Assembly (NCBI RefSeq): GCF_002024165.1
Contig: NZ_MWQN01000001.1
Coordinates: forward strand, 3,389,365 to 3,453,364
Source of the DNA: Embleya scabrispora
GTDB lineage: Bacteria > Actinomycetota > Actinomycetes > Streptomycetales > Streptomycetaceae
DNA length: 64,000 bases
Reading direction: 5' to 3'
Position 1 is the stretch's first letter; the number at the start of each line of letters is the position of its first letter. The notes beneath the pieces were generated by a model, which was not told where the DNA came from, did no database searches, and saw only the letters and a list, made by a program, of their open reading frames with translations. Shown here in pieces: positions 53,046-63,373 of this stretch. A program made the translations under genes and the position numbers.

Positions 53046-53296
53046 GCCCCGTTCCCCCGTAGGCTCCAGAGTTTCCGCGCGTCGGCGACGCACGATTCGT
53101 CGGGGGCGCTCTCTCCGGATCCGGAACCCGGAAGTGCCCTCGGCAGGCGATCATTTCATCGCACCGTGACACCGGGGTCGCATGGGACTCCCTCGACCGG
53201 CTTCGGGATCATGGATCCGGTCCCGTCGCCGACGGCTCGCGGTCGCGTCGAGGCCGGGACAGGCCCGGGTTCGGGCGGACTGAACGGGGAGTGCAC

Positions 53297-55090
53297 ATGA
53301 TCGATCCGTTGCTACCCGACGACCCTCGCGACGTCGCCGGATATGTGCTGCGCGGCAGGCTCGGGCAGGGCGGCATGGGCAGCGTCTACCTGTCGCATAC
53401 GCGCGGCGGGCAACCGGTCGCGCTCAAGGTGGTCCGGCCCGATCTGGCCCGGGACGCCGAGTTCCGCAGGCGGTTCGAGCGCGAGGTGCAGGCCGCGCGG
53501 CGCGTGCACGGGCCGTACACGGCGCCGGTCCTGGACAGCAACACCGACGGCCCGCTGCCGTGGCTCGCCGGCGCGTATGTCGCGGGCCCGCCGCTGTCCG
53601 AGGCCGTTCGGGTACACGGGCCGCTGCCCGTCGAATCGGTGCTGCTGCTGGTCGCCGGTGTGGCGGAGGCGCTCGAGGCGGTACACGCGGCCGGCGTGAT
53701 CCACCGCGATCTCAAGCCGTCCAACGTGCTGTTGGCCGCCGACGGGCCGCGCGTGATCGACTTCGGCATCGCCCGGGCGGCGGACACCACCGCGCTCACC
53801 GGCTCCGACGTGATGGTCGGCACACCCGCGTACATGTCGCCGGAGCAGGTACTGGGCAAGCCGGTGGGGTTCGCGAGCGATGTGTTCTCGCTCGCGCTGG
53901 TCGGGCACTATGCCGCGACCGGGGACCACCCCTTCGGGCAGGGCCACGCACAGGCGTTGATGTATCGGATCGTCGGCGAGGCCCCGGACCTGAGCGCGAG
54001 CCCGGCGGTGCTGCGCGACCTGTTCGCGGCGTGCCTCGCGAAGGAGCCCGCCGAACGGCCCTCGCTCGCGGACGTGATCGAAGGTTGCCGACGCGGTGCC
54101 GACGTGACCGTCTTCGTGCGGGGCGCGAACTGGCTGCCTGCGGGCATCGTCCGGGAGATCGCCGAGCGGGAGGCAGCCCCGTCGCCGGCCGCCGTGGACC
54201 TGGCGGTGCCGGCCGGCCCGGCGATCCCACCGCCGCCGAAGCCGGCCGACCGGCCGTGGGTCCCGCCACGGCCGTCGACCTCGCCGGCGCCACCGGTACG
54301 ACCGCCGATGGTGGGCCCGGGGCCGTACGCGGCCGGCTCCGTCGGCTTCCCCGGCCCGCCGCCCCCGTCCCCGCCGGCCCACCCCCACCCCGACGGCGCC
54401 ACCCGCCGCCGCCCGTGGCCCCGCATCGTGATGGCCGCGGTCGCGGCGGTGGCCGTGGTCGTGGCCGCCGTCCTGATCGTCCCGCCGCTGCTGGACGGTG
54501 ACGGGGGCGGGGACGGCGGCAAGGACTCCGGGTCGGCCGACGGCTCCAAAACCGACCCCGCCACCGGTCTGAAGCAGATCCACTCGAAGGTCTCCAAGGT
54601 GATCGAGGCACCCACGATTCCCGCCGCCTCGTTCCTCGAAAACGACGTCTGCAAGGGAGGTTTCGCCACGCGGATCGACCTGGAGAAGCTCTCGGTCACG
54701 CCCGGCCTGCCGGACGCCGAGGACCGGGAGCTGCTGCCGACGACCACGCTCAAGTACGTGGCGTGCCATACCGAGTCGGGTACCGACGCCGACCGTCCGG
54801 TCACGGCCGAGCTGCGGTTCCTGGATCCCCGAGCCGTCGCGGGCCTGGTGAGCAGCCCCGACGCGAGCGCCGCGGAATGCCGTACCGCCGCCCGCACCGC
54901 GGCATTGCCCAGTTCGGTGCCGCTGACCGTGCTCAATTCGAGCGTCGCGGCGGGCAAGGTGGGGTTCTGCGTCGAGACCACTCGGCAGACCCTGGTGCTG
55001 GTGTGGCTCACCGGGGTCCGGGACGCGGACGCCGGACACGGCCTGCGTACCTTCACCATCGCCGCCACCCAGTGGAAGCCCGGATCGTGA
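53297..55090 (+). CDS. Transmembrane Ser/Thr protein kinase
   Basis: 597 residues from ATG 53297 (GGGGAG upstream). Glycine loop GQGGMGSVYL, Lys44, HRDLKPSN with Asp137, DFGIAR Asp155, SPEQ. A Pro-rich linker, a membrane helix (about 377-400, VMAAVAAVAVVVAAVLIVPP) and an extracellular domain of about 180 residues containing four cysteines (NDVCKGGF, VACHTES, AAECRTA, VGFCVET). The ectodomain is not PASTA; it may sense a wall or other signal. It is divergent from the first kinase, and the two may share a promoter region. Confidence 0.9.
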   Translation: MIDPLLPDDPRDVAGYVLRGRLGQGGMGSVYLSHTRGGQPVALKVVRPDLARDAEFRRRFEREVQAARRVHGPYTAPVLDSNTDGPLPWLAGAYVAGPPLSEAVRVHGPLPVESVLLLVAGVAEALEAVHAAGVIHRDLKPSNVLLAADGPRVIDFGIARAADTTALTGSDVMVGTPAYMSPEQVLGKPVGFASDVFSLALVGHYAATGDHPFGQGHAQALMYRIVGEAPDLSASPAVLRDLFAACLAKEPAERPSLADVIEGCRRGADVTVFVRGANWLPAGIVREIAEREAAPSPAAVDLAVPAGPAIPPPPKPADRPWVPPRPSTSPAPPVRPPMVGPGPYAAGSVGFPGPPPPSPPAHPHPDGATRRRPWPRIVMAAVAAVAVVVAAVLIVPPLLDGDGGGDGGKDSGSADGSKTDPATGLKQIHSKVSKVIEAPTIPAASFLENDVCKGGFATRIDLEKLSVTPGLPDAEDRELLPTTTLKYVACHTESGTDADRPVTAELRFLDPRAVAGLVSSPDASAAECRTAARTAALPSSVPLTVLNSSVAAGKVGFCVETTRQTLVLVWLTGVRDADAGHGLRTFTIAATQWKPGS

Positions 55091-56757
<1,667 letters not shown>

Positions 56758-56858
56758 AACCACCCGGGGCCGGGTGTCCCGAACGGTTCGGCGTACGCCG
56801 TGTGACGATCGCGACGCGGTGCACGGCGGTCGAGTGAAGAGCGCGAAGACGGTCGGGG

Positions 56859-56899
56859 GCGGCCGCATCTCCTGTGTGCACACCGGGAGATGCGGTCGC
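56859..56899. terminator. 14-bp-stem terminator after rpfA
   Basis: Arms 56859-56872 and 56886-56899 pair with one mismatch, with a further small palindrome (GTGTGCACAC) in the loop. It lies downstream of rpfA in the 331-bp gap before the small minus-strand gene. A smaller hairpin, CACCCG-4-CGGGTG, is at 56761-56776. Confidence 0.65.
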
Positions 56900-57035
56900 C
56901 TCCGGTCGTTGGGAAAGCGGTTGAGGGAAAGACGGCCGCCTGCGGCCGTCGCGGGGACATGTTTCCGGTTCGTTCACCACGGCACCGGCAGCACTACGGC
57001 GTGCCGTGGAGGGGACGGAACGTCGCGGGGACCCC

Positions 57036-57056
57036 GGGCCTGTCTTCGACAGGCCC
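57036..57056 (-). terminator. Hairpin downstream of the small minus-strand gene
   Basis: GGGCCTGTC-TTC-GACAGGCCC, a perfect 9-bp stem with a stable UUCG-like closing, 33 bp past the stop of the 58-aa gene. Confidence 0.6.
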
Positions 57057-57088
57057 CGGCGGTCCGTCGGTCGGCCCGGGCGGCACCG

Positions 57089-57265
57089 TCAGGTGCGGCC
57101 CGGGCCGCGCTGCGTCGCGGCCGCCTCGGCGGCGCACAGGGACTCCAGGCGGCGGGCGATCGAGGCCGCGCGCTCGACCAGCAGTCGCGCACGCTCGTGC
57201 TCCGCGTCGCTCCACTCGCCGGGGTCCGCGCGATGGCCGCCCGGATGATGACCGTTGTTGCCCAT
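57089..57265 (-). CDS. Small hypothetical protein, 58 residues
   Basis: ATG 57265 to TGA 57089. The product begins MGNNGHHPGGHRADPGEWS and continues with an amphipathic helix AEHERARLLVERAASIARRL, then LCAAEAAATQRGPGRT. Codon positions have the GC3 bias of real genes here and the protein is balanced, unlike the opposite frames. A purine-rich AAGCGG lies just upstream and a strong hairpin (57036-57056) downstream. It is divergent from the TerD-VWA gene. I recognise no family. Confidence 0.55.
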   Translation of the reverse strand: MGNNGHHPGGHRADPGEWSDAEHERARLLVERAASIARRLESLCAAEAAATQRGPGRT

Positions 57266-57402
57266 AACCGCTTGGTTCCCACCTGATGGGGAAAATCATT
57301 CACGATGTGCCGGCCGATCACTCGTGACGCCGATCACGTCCACCACCGAGGCGGGGCGTACACCTCTGCGGGAGGCCGCCCGTTCGGGCCACACTGGCGA
57401 CC

Positions 57403-58839
57403 ATGACGACTTTGATCGCCGGGGCGAACATCCCGGTTCCCGCGGGTCCGTTGACCCTGGTGATCCGCCGTACGGCGGACGCGCCGAGTGTGGACGCCTC
57501 GGCGCTGCTGCTCGGATCGCACGGCAAGGTGCGTACGGACGCCGACTTCGTGTTCTACAACCAGCCGACCGGCGCGGACGGCGCCGTGCGCCACGTCGGT
57601 GCGCACGCCGAGGGCGAGAGTGTGCGGGTCGATCCCGGTGCGCTGCCCGGTGATGTGGAGCGGGTGGTGCTGGCCGCCTCCGTGCACGAGGGCACGTTCG
57701 CCGGGGTGGGCGGGCTGACACTGGTGGCGCTGGACGCCGCGGGCGCGGTCGCCGCGACCTTCGAGGTGCGGGCGGGCGGCGCCGAGACGGTGATGGTGCT
57801 CGGCGAGTTGTACCGGCGGCAGGGCGCGTGGAAGTTGCGCGCGATCGGGCAGGGGTACGACAGCGGGCTGGCCGGGCTCGCGAGTGATTACGGCGTGGAC
57901 GTGGGCGAGGAGGACGACGCCGCGGCGGACGGAGCGCCGGTCGAGGCCGCGGCCGCGGTGCCCGTCGGGACGCTGCCGGTGGTGCCGGTGGGCGGTCCGC
58001 CGTTGGGTGTCACGCCCGGGTGGGCGCCGCCGCCGTACAGCGACGAGCCGACCATGCGGCTGCCCGCGCCCTCGGAGGACCCGCAACTGGCCGCACTGCC
58101 GCCGGAGATGGGCGCGCGGATCTCGTTGCGCAAGGAGGCGGTGCGGATCTGCCTGGAGAAGAAGGGCCTGCACGGAGCGCGGGCCCGGGTGGCGATCGTG
58201 CTCGACCGCTCCGGCTCGATGCGCGCGCTGTATGCCGGGGGCGCGGTGGGGCGCCTGGTGGAGCGCATGGCACCGATCGCGGCCCGGCTCGACGACGACG
58301 GCGAGTTGGACGCGTGGATCTTCGCCGACGAGTACGCGCCGCTCGACCCGGTGCGGATCCCGGAACTGCCGCGCTGGATCGCGGACAACGTCTACATCGA
58401 CGGCGGTGGCCGCCGCCCGCAGTCGCCGCCGCTGCCGGACGGATCGCAGCGTTCGCCGGACCTGCTGGCCGGGGTGTACGGCGGCAACAACGAGCCGGCG
58501 GTGATCGAGGACATCATCGCGCGCTACCGGCGCGAGCCGGGCGCGCCGGTGCTGGTGCTGTTCTTCTCGGACGGCGGGGTCAACCGGAGCAAGCAGATCC
58601 AGCGGCTGTTGACGGACGCCGCCGGGCTGCCGATCTTCTGGCAGTTCGTCGGCCTGGGTCGGTCCAACTACGGGATCCTGGAGCGGATCGACACGATGCC
58701 GGGGCGGCTGGTGGACAACGCCGGGTTCTTCCAGGTGGACGACATCGACCGGATCTCCGACGTCGAGTTGTACGAGCGCATCCTCTCCGAGTTCCCGCAG
58801 TGGCTGACGGCGGCGCGGACGGCGGGCGTGGTGCGCTGA
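57403..58839 (+). CDS. TerD domain plus von Willebrand A domain protein
   Basis: 478 residues. N-terminal TerD-like domain (about 1-165: AGANIPVPAGPLTLVIRR, SDADFVFYNQP-type segment TDADFVFYNQPTGADGAVRH, GELYRRQGAWKLRAIGQGYD) and, after a Pro/Val-rich linker, a VWA domain (about 235-470) with the metal-site motif VLDRSGSM and FFSDGG. TerD domains bind calcium in tellurite/stress-resistance modules and VWA domains scaffold protein complexes. Such fusions occur in Streptomyces; no other ter gene is in the window. Confidence 0.9.
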   Translation: MTTLIAGANIPVPAGPLTLVIRRTADAPSVDASALLLGSHGKVRTDADFVFYNQPTGADGAVRHVGAHAEGESVRVDPGALPGDVERVVLAASVHEGTFAGVGGLTLVALDAAGAVAATFEVRAGGAETVMVLGELYRRQGAWKLRAIGQGYDSGLAGLASDYGVDVGEEDDAAADGAPVEAAAAVPVGTLPVVPVGGPPLGVTPGWAPPPYSDEPTMRLPAPSEDPQLAALPPEMGARISLRKEAVRICLEKKGLHGARARVAIVLDRSGSMRALYAGGAVGRLVERMAPIAARLDDDGELDAWIFADEYAPLDPVRIPELPRWIADNVYIDGGGRRPQSPPLPDGSQRSPDLLAGVYGGNNEPAVIEDIIARYRREPGAPVLVLFFSDGGVNRSKQIQRLLTDAAGLPIFWQFVGLGRSNYGILERIDTMPGRLVDNAGFFQVDDIDRISDVELYERILSEFPQWLTAARTAGVVR

Positions 58840-59016
58840 ATCGGGGCGCGGGCGGGTTCACCTACGCCGTGTATCGCGCGTGATGTGCCTGTGCGGCACG
58901 CCGTGTGCCCGACGTGATTGGGGGCTGACGCGACGTCACCGGGGCGGTCACAATGGGACATTGTGTCGTCCTTTCACACCACGTCGTCGGGCGGTCGAGG
59001 CACGCGGAGGGGTTCC

Positions 59017-59919
59017 ATGGCGATATCGGGCGAATTCGCCGAGTGGGCCACCGAATTGACGATGCGTCATATACCGGTGACGGTACGACGGGCGACGGGT
59101 CGGCGAATCCTGACGGCGATCGCGGGCGGGGTCGGCGCGGCCCGGGTGGGCACCGTCGACCCGGCCGTGCACGTCGCGGTCGGCATCGGCGGCCCGCCCG
59201 AGGCCGAGTTGATCGGCCATGCCGCCGGCCGGCTCGCGGCGCCCGCCGCCGCACTCGCGAACGGGATGCTGATCGGCGCGGCGGGCCCCGACCCCGCCGA
59301 TATCCCGGCCGGCGCGATGGCCGTGGTGTTGCCGGTGGCGCTGGCGGTGGGCCAGGAGGTCAAGGCGCGCGGCGACGAGGTGTTGGTGGCGGTGGTCGCC
59401 GGGCACGAGATGGCGTGCCGGCTGGGCGGCCGGGACGGCTCGCCCTCGATCGGGATGCTCGGCGCCGCGCTGGCGGCGGCCCGGCTGATGACGCTCGACT
59501 CCCGCCGGATCCGGGACGCGGTGGGCATCGCGGGGGAGTTCGCGGGCGGCCCGGTCGGCCGGGGCGGCACGGTCGGGGTGGCCGAGGGGGTCGCGGCCGG
59601 CAACGCGGTGATCGCCGCCCGCCTGGCCGCGTCCGGCGCGAGCGGCCCGGTCGGCGGCATCGACGAGTTGTGCCGGGCCCGACTGCTGCGCCCGGAGGCG
59701 GTACTCGACGGCCTGGGCGGTCTCGCCGGCCGCTGGGTCTGCGAGGCGCACCCGGCGGCCGAGGTGACCGACTACCAATTCGACCTGGAAACCTGCGAAC
59801 TCCTCGGCGGCCGGCGCCGCGACGCCAGGGCCCTGGTCGCCGAAATCCGCGCCCTGGCCTTTGCTCCGTCCCTCGACTCGATCCTGTCCCTGACGGTAAA
59901 GGTCGCAGCGGGTACCTGA
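59017..59919 (+). CDS. MmgE/PrpD-like protein, short form
   Basis: 300 residues from ATG 59017 (GGAGGGG upstream). It matches the helical domain I of MmgE/PrpD (2-methylcitrate dehydratase/aconitate decarboxylase fold): AAALANGMLIGAAGPDPADIPAGAM, AVVAGHEMACRLGG, SIGMLGAALAAARLM, and a late CEAHPAAEVTDYQFDLETCE. Full enzymes are near 450 residues, so the second domain is missing or unrecognisable. Catalytic residues cannot be confirmed. It may be a non-enzymatic relative. Confidence 0.7.
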   Translation: MAISGEFAEWATELTMRHIPVTVRRATGRRILTAIAGGVGAARVGTVDPAVHVAVGIGGPPEAELIGHAAGRLAAPAAALANGMLIGAAGPDPADIPAGAMAVVLPVALAVGQEVKARGDEVLVAVVAGHEMACRLGGRDGSPSIGMLGAALAAARLMTLDSRRIRDAVGIAGEFAGGPVGRGGTVGVAEGVAAGNAVIAARLAASGASGPVGGIDELCRARLLRPEAVLDGLGGLAGRWVCEAHPAAEVTDYQFDLETCELLGGRRRDARALVAEIRALAFAPSLDSILSLTVKVAAGT

Positions 59920-60298
59920 CCATCGGCGCACCCTTTCGGAGCCATTGGCCCGACGACCCGATCGGCAGCTCTCGGCCCACGGGAAAGATATGGATTTCCC
60001 GAACGAGTCGCGGATCACACGAACGCCCACCGAGGGTTGGCGCAACGCCCCAACTCCCGCATGAGGCACGGCTGTTGTTCCAGGCCGCCGCGGGCCGAAC
60101 GATCCCTCCGAGAAGCCTGCGCATGCCCCTGGCCGGAAATCGGAGGGTCGACGTATTCCGGCCCGAGTGGTTCGGTCGATCATTTCACGAGTTTTCTTCA
60201 CCACGCCCGATCAAGGTGCGCGCCGTCCTACTCTCGGCTGGTCCTCGATCGTCAGGGGATATGGATATCGAGCGAGCACATCGATGGGACTGGTGTAA
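59920..60298. other. 379-bp intergenic region before the repeat-protein gene
   Basis: No supported gene. It is less GC-rich than its flanks (for example 60140-60300) and probably contains the promoter of the secreted repeat protein. No clear hexamers or hairpins are seen. Confidence 0.35.
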
Positions 60299-60907
60299 AT
60301 GAACGGCACATTCCGTCAATTGTGGAGCCACCCGATGATCGCGGGCGTCCGGAGCCGGGTCGCCGCGATGTTCGGAGCGGTCGTCCTACTCGCGGCCGTC
60401 GTCCTGACCGGTACGGCGACGGGTACGGCTGCCGCCGCGACGCAGACGTCGCCCGCCGCGCGCGAGGGCGGGTGGTCCTGTTCGGGGGCGCCCGTGCCGG
60501 CCGGATACGTCATCACCGCGTACGACCGCACCGGCTGCGACGGCCGAGGATCCTGGTTCCAGCAGCCGGCTCGCGACGGGCTCTGGACCTGCTCGGGCTC
60601 GCCCATCGTGACGGGCTACGTGATCACGCAGTACGACCGCGACGGATGCAGCGGCATCGGCGCCTGGTTCCACCGCCTCGCGCGCGACGGCATGTGGACC
60701 TGCTCGGGCTCCCCGATCGTGTCCGGCTATGTCGTCACGCAGTACGACCGCAACGGCTGTGGCGGCATCGGCGCCTGGTTCCACCAACTCGTCCGCAACG
60801 GCATCTGGACCTGCCCGGGTTCGCCCATCCCGCCCGGCTACCGCAGCACCACCTACAACGCGACGGGCTGCAACGGCCTCGGCGCCTGGTACACGATCCG
60901 CGCGTAA
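60299..60907 (+). CDS. Secreted protein of four 37-residue cysteine-paired repeats
   Basis: 202 residues. Signal peptide (MFGAVVLLAAVVLTGTATG...) then three full 37-residue repeats and a shorter fourth, each starting W-[TS]-C-[SP]-G-[SA]-P and holding GYVITQYDR-x-GC and GAWFHRLAR. Each unit has two cysteines about 19 residues apart, so one disulfide per unit is likely. Second and third units differ in few residues. ATG 60335, with GGAG upstream, is another possible start. No named family is recognised. Confidence 0.8.
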   Translation: MNGTFRQLWSHPMIAGVRSRVAAMFGAVVLLAAVVLTGTATGTAAAATQTSPAAREGGWSCSGAPVPAGYVITAYDRTGCDGRGSWFQQPARDGLWTCSGSPIVTGYVITQYDRDGCSGIGAWFHRLARDGMWTCSGSPIVSGYVVTQYDRNGCGGIGAWFHQLVRNGIWTCPGSPIPPGYRSTTYNATGCNGLGAWYTIRA

Positions 60908-60913
60908 CGCCCT

Positions 60914-60958
60914 CGGCGACACCGCGCCCGCCCGGCCCGGGCGGGCGCGGTGTCGCCG
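60914..60958. terminator. Perfect 21-bp-stem bidirectional terminator
   Basis: Arms 60914-60934 and 60938-60958, all pairs matching, 3-nt gap. It separates the repeat-protein gene from the convergent HATPase gene, with 6 and 2 bp to spare. Confidence 0.85.
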
Positions 60959-60960
60959 CG

Positions 60961-61548
60961 TCACCAGTCGCAGCCCCAGTCGATGTGGCGCAGGGGGCCG
61001 CCGATGTCGTGGCGGGTGACGCGGTGGGTGTTCTCCAGGCCGCGCAGGTGGAGCAGTCGCCGGTCGTCGAGCAGCCGGGCACGCTCGGGGGAGACGTCGC
61101 CGACGATGAACCACGACGTCGGCCCACGCTTCGGGGTGAACCACCCACACTCGTGATGCGGCCACCCGTCGGTGAGCGAGGCGACCACGGCGAGGCCCCG
61201 GCCGGATTCGAGGCGCCGACGGGGCAGGCGGGTGAGCCCGATCTCGCGAAACACCACGGCCAGAGCGGGCCGCCCCTCGGCCGTGGCGCCGGTGACGTCC
61301 AGGACATACGACGCCGCCTCGGCCACGAAGAGCGCTTCACTCACCAACTCGGTGACCATCAACCCGACATCGCCCCGCCGCTCACCACCGATGCCGACCT
61401 GGTCACCCACCTCCCACACAAGACGCCGAGCAACCCCCGCCGCGTCGGGAACGGCCGGCAGCGACCGCGACACGACCACGAGCGCGCTGCACGGGCGCGA
61501 ACGAGGCGGAACGCTCGGGGCGTCGGTGATGAATCGGATCTCACTCAT
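60961..61548 (-). CDS. HATPase-like protein paired with an XRE regulator
   Basis: 195 residues. A divergent GHKL domain: MVTELVSEALFVAEAASYV in N-box position, FREIGLTRLP in place of the usual DxGxG, and LESGRGLAVVASLTDGW as G2. The missing Asp of the G1 box suggests weak or no ATP binding. The C-terminal 50 residues are unusual. In Streptomyces such genes stand next to XRE/TPR regulators, as here (140 bp upstream on the same strand). Confidence 0.72.
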   Translation of the reverse strand: MSEIRFITDAPSVPPRSRPCSALVVVSRSLPAVPDAAGVARRLVWEVGDQVGIGGERRGDVGLMVTELVSEALFVAEAASYVLDVTGATAEGRPALAVVFREIGLTRLPRRRLESGRGLAVVASLTDGWPHHECGWFTPKRGPTSWFIVGDVSPERARLLDDRRLLHLRGLENTHRVTRHDIGGPLRHIDWGCDW

Positions 61549-61688
61549 TGGTCACCTGGCACTGCCGGCTTTGGAGTGGCGCTCCCGACTGCACGCACTC
61601 GCGGTACCAGGAGACTCCTGCGAAAGATCACGTCCTTCCAGATGCGCAGTGGGGTAGTAAGTGCACCTTCGAAGTCGATCTATCCCAT

Positions 61689-62918
61689 CTAGACCGCGAT
61701 GCCCAGGTCATCCGCAATGGATACCAGCTCGGTCGGCATCCGGCGCTTGCGCTTCTCGACCAGCCTGCTGGTCACATCCTTCGCGAACGGCTGAACACGG
61801 AACCAGTCCGGCGCGCCGTTGCGGACCTCGATCAGGGTTTCGAGGGCTTCGCCGGTCTCCTTCATCTCCAAGTAGGCATTGGCCACGTCGAGTCGATGCC
61901 GGGAGTAGTCCTCGACGGTTGCCGCCGACCTCGCCGGTACCGACTTCGCGATCTTGAGGACACGCCGTGCGTCGCCTTGTACGGACGCCTGCTCGGCCAG
62001 CTTCATGGAGACCAGGGGTGTGCCGAAGTCACGGTGTTCATAGGCGAGTCGACCCGATCCCGGTCCGATGCGGACAGCCGCAGCTCGCGCCGTCCTGAAC
62101 AGCTCCGTGGCGACGTCCGGGCGGTTGTTTCTGGTCGCCGCCGATGCCGCCTGCAGCAGGAGCCAACCATAGGTCCCCAGTTGCCAGGGCGTCGCGGTGC
62201 GAAACCTGGGTTCGATGGCGTCCGACAGTGCGACGGCCAAGTGCTCCGCTTCGTCCAGGCGGCGCTCCCTGATGAGGAGCCACGTGGTGGTGATGCCCAC
62301 GGAACCCTCCAAGACGATGTCGCACGAGTCCTGGGCGAGACGAACAGCCTGCGTCAATGCCGCGTGGGCGAGATCCCGGTAATGAAGTTGGATCAGGAAC
62401 CGACCCGTCAGCCGATACGCGGTGGACAGCGAACGCAGGGCCGAAGCCCGTTCTTCATCGGTTTCCATATGCCGAAGGGTCGACTGCGCATCCGCCAGCA
62501 GCGTCGGCAACGTACGTGCCGATGTGTTGAAGTCGGTGGCGTCGGCAAGGCATACGGCCTGTGCGACGGACTCCCGCAGCGCGGTTGCGTCCGGTGCTTC
62601 GCCGGTCTCGTCCGTCGAGTCTGGGGCGGCTCCGGGAACGGGATTGAGAATCTGCCGCAGGCGCAGCAGTCCATCAGGCTCGACATCGGGCGTGCCGGCC
62701 GTCGCGGCCGGCGTCGTGTCGAGCAGGGCCGTGGTCGGCACCCCCAGCGCGGCGGCAAGCTTGTGCAGCGTGGCGAGTCGCGCACTCAACCGATCGCCGC
62801 ACTCCAGCTTGCGGATGACTCCCAGCGAGACACCCGACGCCTCGGCCAACTGCTCCTGGGTCAGCCCACGCCTACGGCGTGCCCGGCCGAGCGCTTCACA
62901 AATGGTGCGATCTGCCAT
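61689..62918 (-). CDS. XRE-family regulator with TPR-like C-terminal domain
   Basis: 409 residues from ATG 62918 (GGGAAGAAG upstream). Helix-turn-helix (about 8-65): RRRRGLTQEQLAEASGVSLGVIRKLECG. The rest (about 140-400) is helical with TPR-like units, for example RSLSTAYRLTGRFLIQLHYR and VANAYLEMKETGEALETL. This architecture recalls signal-peptide-sensing or morphogenetic regulators in actinomycetes. The GC content is lower than in the core genes around, and tRNA-Arg lies upstream, so recent acquisition is possible. Confidence 0.85.
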   Translation of the reverse strand: MADRTICEALGRARRRRGLTQEQLAEASGVSLGVIRKLECGDRLSARLATLHKLAAALGVPTTALLDTTPAATAGTPDVEPDGLLRLRQILNPVPGAAPDSTDETGEAPDATALRESVAQAVCLADATDFNTSARTLPTLLADAQSTLRHMETDEERASALRSLSTAYRLTGRFLIQLHYRDLAHAALTQAVRLAQDSCDIVLEGSVGITTTWLLIRERRLDEAEHLAVALSDAIEPRFRTATPWQLGTYGWLLLQAASAATRNNRPDVATELFRTARAAAVRIGPGSGRLAYEHRDFGTPLVSMKLAEQASVQGDARRVLKIAKSVPARSAATVEDYSRHRLDVANAYLEMKETGEALETLIEVRNGAPDWFRVQPFAKDVTSRLVEKRKRRMPTELVSIADDLGIAV

Positions 62919-63251
62919 GGTCTTCTTCCCCGATCGACCGAAAACTTCCCTCCGACCCACCACGGTACGTCCGGCACATTCGTTGTGGAAATGATCTTTT
63001 CCGGGCACTCGGAGGAGGCCGCGTCACCCGAAGTCGAGTCGACTCGTGCAGAGTTCGCCACCGTTGCGGACCGGCAGTGTTGCCGAGGAAACGGCGACGC
63101 GCACGCTGCCGGTCGAGGTCTGCGCCGATTCCTGTGGTGCCTCCGGCTTCGCCAGGGTGCCCAACCGAGAGAAGGCGGCTTCGGAGACCAATTGCGACGT
63201 TGCTCACCTGTCGGGCCGGCGGCCGTCTGCACAGGGTCGGGAAACGCGAAA

Positions 63252-63282
63252 CAGGTCAGTCCCTGATTCAGGGGCTGACCTG
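63252..63282 (-). terminator. Terminator of tRNA-Arg
   Basis: CAGGTCAG..., a nearly perfect 15-bp inverted repeat with a tiny loop, followed on the minus strand by TTTCG. It lies 18 bp past the tRNA 3' end. The rest of the gap 62919-63251 holds no gene that I can support; an open frame on the plus strand there ends in a tRNA-derived peptide. Confidence 0.7.
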
Positions 63283-63300
63283 TGCTTTGGCGCAATCTTG

Positions 63301-63373
63301 TGCGCTCGGCAGGATTCGAACCTGCAACCTTCTGATCCGTAGTCAGATGCTCTATCCGTTGAGCTACGAGCGC
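63301..63373 (-). tRNA. tRNA-Arg(ACG)
   Basis: 73 nt. Acceptor GCGCTCG paired with CGAGCGC, discriminator A, D loop AGCTCAACGGATAGAGC, anticodon ACG (complement of 63338-63340) in loop CTACGGA, T arm GCAGGTTCGAATCCTGC. CCA is not encoded. ACG is the adenosine-wobble Arg tRNA that needs TadA. Confidence 0.96.

Noticed and set aside
63046-63342. 98-codon plus-strand frame ending QDSNLQPSDP
   Set aside because: The end is the known artefact of translating a tRNA gene in antisense; it overlaps tRNA-Arg.
63301-63373. tRNA-Arg as an attachment site of an integrated element
   Set aside because: I found no second copy of its 3' end (GGTTCGAATCCTGCC plus acceptor) and no integrase in the window.
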